Shown in pieces: positions 1 through 11,000 of a stretch of 41,519 nt of DNA; the first letter of the stretch is position 1; each line of letters opens with the position of its first letter. The stretch spans positions 1,053,501-1,095,019 of the forward strand of contig CAJNDS010000102.1 in NCBI GenBank assembly GCA_905221605.1. Reading direction: 5' to 3'. Origin of the DNA: Symbiodinium natans (lineage: Eukaryota > Sar > Dinophyceae > Suessiales > Symbiodiniaceae). The notes below the pieces were generated by a model that was not told the origin of the DNA, made no database searches, and saw nothing but the letters and a program-made list of their open reading frames with translations. Both the position numbers and the translations under genes were made by a program.

Positions 1-2071
1 GCAGAGAATACATTCGCTAAACTGCCGGTCAAACCCAGGACGTGCTGGATTACTCCAACACTCGCAGCGGACATCGAAGCAGTAAAACAGCGCAGATTAC
101 ATGGAGACCCTCAGGCCACTCAGGAATACAAAAGGCTCAAAACGCAACCCCGCAAAGTAAAACGCCAATGGCTCAGGGATCAGGTCCTGCAATCCCATAA
201 TCAGGGGTCGCAAGCGCTTTGGCGGAACCTCCGTAAAATGAAAACGGGATTTAGAGAACGAAAATCCAGGCTAAACAAGGATGGTCGGCCGGTACCTTGG
301 GATAAACAGCACGAGGCGTTTGCAGACCACCTCGCCAATGTACAATGGGGTCCCACCACGGTCACGGCAGAAGAAAGAGAACTATTACGGGAGTCGCCCT
401 CTTTATACGCGCCCTCGGCTACACCGCCCCCACCCTTCACCCTGATAGAACTTTCCGACGTTATCAAGCAATTACGAAAGGCTAAAGCGCCTGGTCCAGA
501 TAACATTCACAATGAGCTGGTGCTACTTCTGGACTACATCGGGGAACAACAGTTATTGGAAATGTTCAACGAATGTTTCAGTAGCGCAACAGTTCCCCAA
601 GAGTGGAAAGAGGCTCTTATCGTTAGTATTTATAAAGGCAAAGGTTCGGATTCTGACCCTGCTAATTATAGGCCAATTTCCTTGCTAAATACATTCTATA
701 AGATCTACGCGGCATTACTTCAAAAAAGATTGGCTAAAGCGCACGATCATCAGCTTCGGAGCACGCAATTTGGTTTTAGGGCTAATAGATCCACGCAACA
801 ACCACTGTTCGTCCTACGCAGATTGCAAGACCTAGCGCTGAAAACAGGCTCTCCCTTTCAGCTGCTATTCCTTGATTGGAGAATGGCGTTCGACAAAGTT
901 GATCATGATTCTATGATCATAGCACTGGAGCGCCTTGGAGTACACCGCCAATATGTCGACATTATTAGAGATCTTTACACCAACCAGACATTCTATACGC
1001 GAGGACCCTTCGGGGACACCGCCAAGGCTACACCGCACACCGGTATTCGGCAAGGATGCCCCCTAAGCCCGTATTTATTTATCATGGTTATGACAGTGCT
1101 TTTCTCTGATGTAGACCGCAGGCTCCGTATACATGGCACCCCCACTAACTCCTGGTCGGTAGGCAAACCAGTATACGATCTAGAATACGCTGATGACACG
1201 CTTCTCATTTCGGTTACAAAGCCACAAATGAACGACATACTTAAAGCAATAGAGGTAGAAGCCACCCTATACGGGATGCTTCTGAACAAAGAAAAAACAG
1301 TCTCTCTGGAGTACAACGCCGACGCCCCCCAGGTCCTATACTTTGCCGATGGCTCCCCGGTTCCCATAACCACTGACACTAAATATTTAGGCTCTCAGGT
1401 TACATGGGACAAGGCCACTAAGCATGCCATAGAAGCTCGTAAAGCCAAGGCGCACATTTCCTACATCAAACTCCAACATTTCTGGAGGTCACGCATCAAT
1501 TCTAGAACTAAAACTAGAATCTTCCATGCCATAGTCTTGCCTACATTACTGTACGGATTGGATACGCTTACCCTGGAAATTAAGCACCTAAAGACCATAG
1601 ATGCATGGTACCACAAATATCTTCGGAGAGCACTAGGAGTCAAGGACTCATATTATTCTCACATCTCGAATCGAAGGGTATGGACGCTAGCGGGCCGCCC
1701 CACGCTACCATCCCAAATTTTGACCTCTGCCCAGTTAAAGCAATTGGCAAACACCGCCCAACAATCCGGTGCATCATGTAGTATACTCTCCGGGTTGTAA
1801 AGATAGGATCAAATTCACGAAGTCTTCACACAGAGGACATCCCCAACGATATTGGCTGGAACTCAATACCGAGTATGCATTACCGGTGCTTAAAGAATAC
1901 ATAAGGCTAAACCGCATAAACACGGAGGAGCAAAGGCAAGACTTCTTAGGCCTCAAACACCTCCTTAATAGGGACCCCCTCTTCCTGTCTTTCCTGGAAT
2001 CTGCGCCGACGCGCTGCCCCCACTTGTTCAAAAGACACGCCAAAGCTCTTGCATGCGCATGGCTGCCATAA
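1..2071 (+). pseudogene. LINE reverse transcriptase ORF, partial, one frameshift
   Basis: One frame is open from base 1 to 1800, but the homologous protein leaves it near 1740 and continues in the next frame (about 1742-2071, ending ACAWLP and stop). The RT palm is clear: an F-G-F-R-A-N-R-S motif near 770-790, the FLDWRMAFDKVDH segment near 869-907, RQGCPLSPYLF near 1049-1081, and the catalytic YADD at 1186-1197. The thumb region with KYLGS follows near 1381. The segment after the shift (HHVVYSPGCKDRIK, then QRYWLE) is the usual C-terminal part of such LINE proteins. The frameshift around 1735-1750 shows that this copy is probably dead. The N-terminal endonuclease is missing because of the window edge. 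Confidence 0.85.
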
Positions 2072-2076
2072 AAAAA
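1..2076 (+). mobile_element. Non-LTR (LINE) retrotransposon, 3' part
   Basis: The element runs in from the left edge and ends at a stop codon (2069-2071) followed at once by seven A residues (2070-2076) and then CCCTAA-type repeats. A poly(A) 3' end without any LTR, plus the reverse transcriptase below, fits a LINE moved by target-primed reverse transcription. The 5' part (endonuclease, any ORF1) is outside the window. It lies upstream of the first visible ClpB exon on the same strand, so it probably sits in a ClpB intron. I did not assign a LINE clade. The left border and target duplication cannot be seen. Confidence 0.88.
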
Positions 2077-2148
2077 CCCTAAGCCCGAAACCCTAAGCCC
2101 GAAACCCTAAACCCTAAACCTCTAAACCCAAAAACCACAAGAGACCAG

Positions 2149-5044
2149 GACGCTGCGTTGGAGCGGCGCTTTCAGCAGGTGCTGGTGCAAGAGCCGAGCC
2201 CGATGGACACCATCAGCCCGCTTCGGCTGCATTTTGGGGGTTCTCCTCGGGTTTAGGGTTTAGGGTTTAGGGCTAGGGTTTAGGGTTTAGGGTTATTGGT
2301 TCAGGGAGGATTTCTGGCTTTTTGGAACCTTCAACCCTGCAGCCCCATGACCGAAGCCAGGATCCCGAAACCCAGGGGTTTAGGGTTTAGGGTTTAGGGT
2401 TTAGGGTTTAGGGTTTAGGGTTTACAACCTTAAGGGTCCAAGGTCGAACCCCCAGAGAATCACGAATCCCAGGCATCCTCCGCGGCCTCAAGCCGCGCTA
2501 CGCGCCTTGTCAGCGCGGCGGCGCCCTTGCTTTTGCCCTTGTTGGGTTTTAGGGTTTAGGGTTTAAGGTTTAAGGTTTAGGGTTTCGGGTTTCGGGTTAA
2601 GGGTTTGGGTGACGCACCTAACTCCTACACCCCGAAACCTTGTAGACCCTAAACCCTCGATCCTAGAAATCCTATAAGTTTATCAGCCCTATAGACCCGA
2701 AACTCTAACCCTAAACTCTGAACCCAGAAATCCTCATGGTAGTATGGTTCCTGACCCCCTAAAGTCTGAACCCTCTGTAAACCCCAAACCCTGAAAGCCC
2801 CATGAGCCCCATGAGCCCCATAGACCCGAAGACCCGAAACCCGAAACCCTAAACCCCCTAAACTCTAACCCCCAAACCCCCTAAACCCCCTAAACCCCCT
2901 AAACCCCCCAAACCCCCCTAATCCCCTAAACCCCGTAAACACGCGTAAACCCCCTAAACCCCCTAAACCCGCTAGTCCCGCTAAACCCCCTAAACCCCCT
3001 AAACCCCCTGAACCCCCTAAACCCCCTAAGCCCCCTAAACCCCGTAAACCCCCTAAATCCCGTAAACCCCCTAAACCCCCTAAGCCCTAAGCCCGAAACC
3101 CAAAACCCTAAACCCCAAACCCTAAACCCTAAACCCTAAACGCTAAACCCTAAACCCTAAACCCTAAACCCAAAACCCTAAACCCTAAACCCTAAACCCT
3201 AAACCCCCCTAAACCCCCCTAAACCCTTGTGGTTCCTTACCGAGGAGCTGCACCACGGGGTCCACATCTCCGACCGCGCGGTGGTGGCTTCGGCCATCCT
3301 CAGCGGCCTTGAAAAACATGGGGGTTGAGGGCTGTTTAAGGTTTAGGGTTTAGGGTTTAGGGTTTAGGGTTTCGGGTTGGCTGTAATGTGGCGCAGTTTC
3401 TGTGAACGTTGGGCTGCAAACTAGGCTCGAAAGCTTCGTGACGAGCAGCCATGGCCCGATTGTGGAGGGACAGAACACAGCTTCCCCCCACCCCACGCCG
3501 TCTCAGGCGGGCAAAACAACTTGTTCCTTTCAGGGTTTAAGCCTAAACTCACGTCAGCTCCCTGCTCCCAGAATACTTCTTCCGGATGTTTCAAGCGGGG
3601 GTGGGGGGCCAGAAGGCAGAAAGGTCAAGGGGCGGCCTGAAGCCTTGAGGTTGAGGATGTAGGAGGTTGAGGGCTTGGGGTTAGGGTTTCGGGGTTCAGG
3701 CGGTTGAGGGTTGAGGGCTTTGGCGAATTTTAGGTGTAGGAGTTTGGGGCTTCGAACGGTTTGCGCCCCTGAGTCCTCAACCCTGAGCCTCTTTGGTCTC
3801 TGGTTTGGGGCTTTAGGGGTTCAAGCCTTCAGCTCAATCTAAACCCTAAACCCTAAACCCTAAACCCTAAACCCTAAACCCTAAACCCTAAACCCTAAAC
3901 CCTGGACTTTGCTTTTTGTAAAGGCTTCTTTGATGAGTCGGATTGAGAAGCTCCTGGTCCCTGGTGATACGTAAGCACCCGCTCCTGCAACGAGTGGGCG
4001 AGGGCCGGGGCAGGCATGCCAAACCCTCAACCCGAAACCCAAGACCCTTGGCCTCATGCTTGGTTTAGGGTTTAGGGTTTAGGGTTTAGGGTTTAGGGTC
4101 TAGGGTTTAGGGTTTAGGGGTTGGCTTCGCCTTCTGCAGTGGGAAAGCTCAAACGTCAGACGGAAGGCACCAAAGTGTAGGCCCCACATCCAGCAACCCC
4201 TAAACCCTAAACCCTAAACCTTAAACCCTAAACCCTAAACCCTAAACCCTAAACCTTAAACCCTAAACCCGAAACCCGAAACCCCCCAAACCCTAAACCC
4301 CTCAAACCCTGAGCCCTAAACTCTTGAACCCTAAAATCCTCAAACTCTCAAGACACCAAGGCTCCCGCTACATCACCGACCGCTTTCTTCCGGATAAGGC
4401 TCGGGGTTGAGAATTTAGGGTTTATGGTTCAGGGTGCATGGTTTAGGGTCTTAGGGTTTAGGATGTAGGGTTTGGGGTTTAGGGTTTAGGCACTTGGAGG
4501 TTCACTGGTCGTCCCAATGAGGGATGTAAGTAGTTTGTCCGTAACTAGAGTTAATCCTCAACAGAAAGCCTGAACCCTAAAACCCCTACACTGCAGCTAC
4601 GCTGGGTTATCTCCTCTAACCCTTACAAAAACAGTGCCTGTTGTACCTCCATTTCGGATCTGAAGCCTTGAGCCCTGATGAAACCCTGAACCCTAAACGC
4701 AGAACCCTGAACCCTAAGCCCAAACCCTTTAGTTGACTTGGAAGGTACTTGACGCCTGCACCCCGATAAGCCCCCGGAAGCACACTGAACCCTAACCCGA
4801 AACCCTATTCCTCAAACCCTAGACCCTAAACCCTCTAAACCCCCAACCCCAAGCCTCAAACCCTAAACCTTAAACCCTAAACCCTAAACCCTAAACCCTA
4901 CACCCTACACCCTAAACCCTAAACCCTAAACCCTAAACCCTAAACCCTAAACCCTAAACCCTAAACCCTAAACTCCCTCAGGCCATCGATCTCGTAGACG
5001 AGGCTGCGGCTGTGGCCAAAATGCGGGTCACCTCCAAGCCGCAG
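2149..5044 (+). CDS. clpB: ClpB exons 1-5: end of NBD1
   Basis: Exons: 2149-2215, 2473-2501, 3245-3302, 4361-4398, 4982-5044. They encode [17 protein letters not shown], then [41 protein letters not shown] and [10 protein letters not shown]. This is the C-terminal part of the first AAA+ module, including the small helical subdomain that packs against the nucleotide. The junctions are GC donors for introns 1-4 and GA (5045) for intron 5. The junction residues R-Y|E-L-H-H-G-V and D-K|A-I-D-L are exactly where the family expects continuity. Exon 2 is only 29 bp. Confidence 0.92.
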
Positions 5045-8000
5045 GAGTCCTCGCTCTCCAGGGGGGATTTAGTGGATTTGTATAGTGTTTAGGGTTTAGG
5101 GTTTATAGGGTTCAGGGTGCATAGGGTTTAGGGTTGAAAGGGTGGTTTAGGGTTGAGGGTTTAGGGTTAGGAATTGGGGTGTAGGGCTTGGGGTCTTGGA
5201 TTCGGGGTTTAGAGTTTCACTGGGTTTGTAGGATTTCATTGTAAGTTCAGGGTTTACTTGGGTTCTGTGGGAGTTCCCCAAGCCCTACACCCTCTCCAGT
5301 CCCAAGCCTCCCCACAATGTGGAGCCCTCTGACCATACCCCATGAACCAAGATATATTCTTCAACCTCAAATTCGGAGCCCTATTGCAAGTCAAGGAGTA
5401 TTCCCGAACTAAGGAACACAAATCAAATACAAGCTGAGGAGTCCCTAAACCCTAAACCCTAAACCCTAAACCCTAAACCCTAAACCCTGAACCCTAAACC
5501 CTAAACCCTAAACCCTAAACCCCAAAACCCTTTGGGGCCCCAGCTCCAAGTGACCTGACAGCATCCCTGGGGCCTCTATGATCGCGTGTTTTTTGCAGTC
5601 TTTCGATTCGGGTGCTCTCCACCCCCCATCCCTGAACCCGAAGCCCTAAACCCTAAACCCTAAACCCTAAACCCTAAACCCTAAACCCTAAACCCTAAAC
5701 CCTAAACCCTAAACCCTAAACCCTAAACCCTAAACTCACAAGAGGAGCCTTAGAACTGGAATCTCCTCGTAGATCGCACTCTTCCCCTGCTCTTGCGGAA
5801 GGAGCTCGAGCGCCTGGACCGCCGCATTCTGCAGCTGGAGATGGAGAAAGTGAGCGTAGGACCGGGGTGTTAGGGACTCCAGGGGCCTCGGGGTATTTTT
5901 GGGGTTTAGGGGTTTAGGGTTTGGGGATTTTAGGGGTTTAGGGTTTAGGGGTTTAGGGGGGTGTAGGTTTAGGGTTTAGGGTTTAGGGCTTCAGGGGTTC
6001 AGGGTTTAGGGTTTTAACACTCTGCCGGGTTTGGGGTTTGCCGCCTTACGGCACATAGGGGAGCCAAAGTGCGGGATATGGCAAAGGAGCCTTGAGGGGT
6101 ACAAGCTTAGGGGGCTTGGATCCCTTGAGGCTTCGGGCCTTTTCAAGGTTTTAGGGTTTAGGGGAGTAGGCTTTTACGGTTTTAGGGTGTAGGATTTTAG
6201 GGTTCTAGGGTGGAGGATTTTATAGGGTTTTAGGGTGTAGGATTTTAGGGCTTTTAGAGTTTTAGGGTGTAGGATTTTAGGGTTTTTAGAGTGTTAGGGT
6301 GTAGTATTTTAGGGTTTTTAGGGTTTAGGACTTAGGGTGTGAGGGTGTTAGGGTGGGGTTTAGGGTTGACGCCAGTTGAAGACCCCCAAGGCCTTAAGGG
6401 CCCTAGGCCCTCAACCTCCGACAAGCACTCAACCCTAAACCCTAAACCCTAAACCCTGAACCCTAAACCCTAAACCCTAAACCCTAAACCCTAAACCCTA
6501 GGGAGTCATTGCATTTCAAAAAAAAAAACCCTAAGCTCCACGCGTGCCCAAGAGCAGCAGCCAACGCCAACCAGCCGATGGCTGCGGAACTTCCGGCTCC
6601 TCAAGAAGCTGACCCGCCTGGGGGCCATGGAGGAAGTTGAGGATGAAGAGGAGCAGGCGTTGGACACGCGGCTGGCTTCAGCCGTGGTGCATGCGGTGAT
6701 GAACCGACGGTCTCGAGGACATAAGAATATCTTCCTTTCAGTTCCCTTGAGCCCCCCCCCCCGGCTTAGAAACTACAACTAAAACCAGAGAGGTTCTACT
6801 AGCCAACAGACATACAGAATCCGCTCCCCAAAGCCCTCAACCGACACTTCTGACCACAACTCACTCAGTCTCTCTGTATTGGCAGGAACAAGTGCGCAGG
6901 AACAAAAGGAGGAAGACTAAAAACCATCCGACCGCAACTCCGCTAGGCTACGATGGTAGGATTCGATTTGGAGCACTTAACGTTCAGGGTTTTGTGGATA
7001 GCCTGAAACTTAAGAACGTGCTTCAGCTAATGGGAGAGTCTGGGGATGCGCCAATGCGTGCTGGCAGCACATGCGCACGGCAAAAAAGACCCTAAACTTC
7101 TAAACCCTCAACCCTCAACCCTAAACCCTAAAGCTGGAACCCTTAACCCCAAACCTTAGGCCCTAGCCCTCAACCCTCAGCCCTCAACTCTAGACCCTAA
7201 ACCCCAAACCCGAAACCCTAAACCCTAACCCCCAAACCCTAAACCCTAAACCCTGATCCCTAATCTCTAAACCCTAAATCCCTAGCAGGAGATGACAAGG
7301 ACGCCCAGTCTCAGCAGCGACTCTCCGAGCTGGACAAGGCAACCCCCAAAGCGCGCTTAACCTGTTTGGAGGTGTAGGATTTAGGGTTTAGGGGTTTAGG
7401 ATTTAGGGTTTAGGGTTTTAGGGCTAGAGTTTAGGGTTATTGTCTAGGGTTAATACTTTGGTGGGTTTACGAAAAGAGGGCGGGGCCCCTAGTATGGTAT
7501 GTATATGGGGCTTTAGGGTTTAGGGTTTAGGGTTTGGGATTTAGGACCCTTCAGAGGGACCCCAAGTAGCAGGATCCCCTTATATTACGGTACCCCTAAT
7601 ATCGTAAACCCCCATTTGCTTTATTTTTTGAAAACATAAGTGCGCGAGGACGGAGGATAGAAATCAAGAGCATCAGAGGTCTAGAGTCTAGGGTTTAGGG
7701 AGTTTAGGGGTTCAGGGGTTTCGGGGTTTACGGGCGTAGGGGTTTGGGGGTTTTCGGGTTTTCGGTGTTTTGGGGTTTTGGGGTTTTAGGGTCTAGGGTC
7801 TAGGGTTTTCGGGGGCTCTAGGGTGTAGGCTCCTCAACTCTACACTGCCCCACTTCCGGCCCTTTTATCTCACGAACTCCTGTTGCTACCGTCTGTCTCC
7901 CCAAACTCAACTCGCCTTACAAGAGTTGGCCCCGAAACCCGAATGCCAGTTGACTCTAAACCGGTATCTCCACAATGAAGATGAATGCTACTTCCTTATG

Positions 8001-11000
8001 GGAACCTGCGCTTCATAAAAGGGACTTTTGTGGGAAGAAAGCGGCGTCGCTGCAGGCTTAAACCCTAAACCCTACACCCTAAACCCCAAACCCTGCACCC
8101 AAAAAGTCCTAACCCTTAACTCTAAGCCCTAAACCCACAAAAAGAAGATCAACTCCCAACCCTCTCGAGGAGTTGGAGACGCTGAAAGCCCAGCAAAGCG
8201 AGCAGGAATCGAAGTGGCGCCAGGCCGGGGTTGCCTAAACCCTAAACCCTAAACCCTAAACCCTAAACCCTAAACCCCAAAACCCTAAACCGTAAACCCT
8301 TAACCCTTAACCCTTAACCCTTAACCCTTAACCCTTAACCCTTAACCCTTAACCCTTAAACCCTAAACCCTAAACCCTAAACCCTAAACCCTAAACCCTA
8401 AACCCTAAACCCTAAACCCTAAACCCTAAACCCTAAACCCTAAACCCTAAACCCTAAACCCTAAACCCTAAACCCTAAACCCTAAACCCTAAACCCTAAA
8501 CCCTAAACCCTAAACCTAACCCTCCTAAACCCTAAACCCAAATTGATTTCGGAATCAAGGCTTAGGGTTTGGGGCTTTTAGGGTGTTGGGGGTCCGGGTT
8601 TTGGGGTTTTGAGGGTTTTAGGGTTCAGGGTTTCGGGTTCAGGGATTTAGGGTTTCAGGATTTTAGGGGTTTAAGGGTTCGGGGGTTGAGGGAAGTTGAA
8701 GTAGGGTATCGTGGTTGTCAGTGGTCCTCCTGAACGCTGTGAACCCCGAGTCCTGAAATCCTGCCCTGCCCTGACAGGACTTTCGGTGGTGTCCGTGTTC
8801 ACTTCGGGGTTACAGATAACCTTTTTGACCGCATCAAAGGCAGGGTGCCCTTTTGTTCCAAGGTTGCTGGGAGGAGCCCTAAACCCTAAACCTAAACCTT
8901 CAATCCTAAACCTCAACCCCTCTAAACCCTGAACCCCTTAAAGCCCCTTACAGCCCCTTGACCCTCCCTGAAAACCCTTCAAAACCCCTTAAGCCCCGCT
9001 TGCAAAACACAACTCAAACTCCGATGAGGACCGCGAAGCGCTGACGGCTGTCCAGGACGTGAGGCGAGGTGACCCTTGGGGTTTGGAGTTTGGGTGTTGG
9101 GGGTGTAGGGTTGGGGCTGCTTGGGGTCTACGGGTTGAGGGTTTGGGGTTTATGGGGCCATAAGGCCTCAAAAGCTCAACAAAAGGAGCTAAGCAACCCG
9201 GACCACCTAGACCCGCAGAGCTAGCAGAATTGCTGCTCAGCACCTTCCACACAGTGGCTCGTTGGGCCATAGCCCCTTGAACCACTAGAAGTAGAAGTAG
9301 CACATTGTGTGGGCCAGTACTTTGGAGGTCCCTTTTAAAGGCTAAGAAAGGGCCCATGTGAATCCAAGCTTTGGACTTGAGAGGCAGAAGATTGAAGATC
9401 TGGAGAGGGATCTGGCAGAGGCGGCGGTCTGGGGTTTAGGGTTTAGGGTTTAGGGTTTAGGGTTTAGGGTTTAGGGTTTAGGGTTTAGGGTTTAAGGTTT
9501 AGGGTGTAGGGTTGAGGGTTTTAGGGTTCAGGGACCCCGAAGCCCAAAACCCCAAACCCCGCGATGTTTTCGCAGATGACTGATTCCCTGAATAGCTCGG
9601 CAAGTCCCCTAATAGCTTGAGCTCCAAACCCTAAGCCCTGACCCCTCAACCCTAAATCCTAGACCCCAAACCTAAACCCTTACCACCCTAAACCGTGCAT
9701 CCTAAACCCTGACCCTCAGCCGGAGGCCGAGCGAACCTACGACCTGGAACGTGCGGGGCAGATCAAGCGGCTTGGGCTTAGGGTTTAGGATTTAGGGTTT
9801 AGGGTTTAGGGTTTAGGGTGTAGGGTGTAGGGTGTAGGGTTTAGGGTTTCGGGTTTAGGGCCCTAAACCCCTTAACCCCTAAACCCCAAATTAAACCCTT
9901 GTTCAGAGTTTATGGGTGTGAGGTGACTTACCCTGCATGGGTCTTCCTCGGCCCCCTTTTGCTTTGCAGATCTCGACGTTAATGACGGAGCCGTTGCCTG
10001 CATGTCCGAAGTTTGAAGTCCCGAGCATCTATTGGTTTAGGGTTTAGAAGTACCCCCTCCAAAGAAGGATCTAAACGCTCAAAGCAGTAGTTACTAGTTG
10101 CCCTAATTGTGACCGCAGAGTTGAGCTGGTAGTTCTCTAAATTAGGTTCCCTTTTTGCGGCTCCATGCCTTGCAAAGGACCCTAAACTCAAGGTACAACT
10201 AATTAACTGGATTTCGAGCTTCTGGCATTTGAGGCTAACTTCCTGGTCCTGAGTAGGGAATAAGGGAATTAGGCACCCTATTGAATCCCTTAAGGGGGGA
10301 TAGCCTCATTCCCTCATTCCCCGAACACCTAAACCCCAAACCCTAAACCCTACATCCTAACCCTACACCCTAAACCCTCAACCCTAAGGGCGGTATATAA
10401 ACAATGGGATCGCCTCATTCCCTCTCATTCCCTACACAGAAGGAGTAACCCTAAACCCTAAACCCTGAACCCTGAACCCTAAACCCTAAACCCTAAACCC
10501 TAAACCCTAAACCCTAAACCCTAAACCCTAAGGTACGGCCAGCTCGGCCCCCTCCAGAAGCAGCTGGAGGCCTTGAGGGGTTCAGGGAGCGAAGTTTAGG
10601 GGCGAAGTTTAGGGTACTCTGGGGTTGAAGCCCCCTAAACCCTAAACCCTAAACCCTAAACCCTAAACCCTAAACCCTAAACCCTAAACCCTAAACCCTA
10701 AACCCTAAACCCTAAACCCTCAGCCCTAAACCCTAAACCCTAAACCCTAAACCCTAAACCCCTGGCCAGGCCATGGACTCGAGCTCGGAGAAGGGTGGCC
10801 TGGAGGAGGTCACAGAGAGCGGCCCGGCAGGTAGGGTTTAGGGTTTAGGGTTTAGGGTTTAGGTTTTAGGGTTTAGGGTTTAGGGTTTAGGGTTTAGGGC
10901 TCGCTGAATCATAGATCTGAACCCTGGTCAAAAAGACGGTTGTGAGGATGGCAGAAGGTTCCCTACAACCCAACAATCCCCAACCCAACCCGAGGCGATA

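Noticed and set aside
5850-5859. GT donor (AAA|GTGAGC) for ClpB intron 6
   Set aside because: It looks canonical, but using it puts exon 7 out of frame. The GA donor at 5860 keeps [16 protein letters not shown] in frame.
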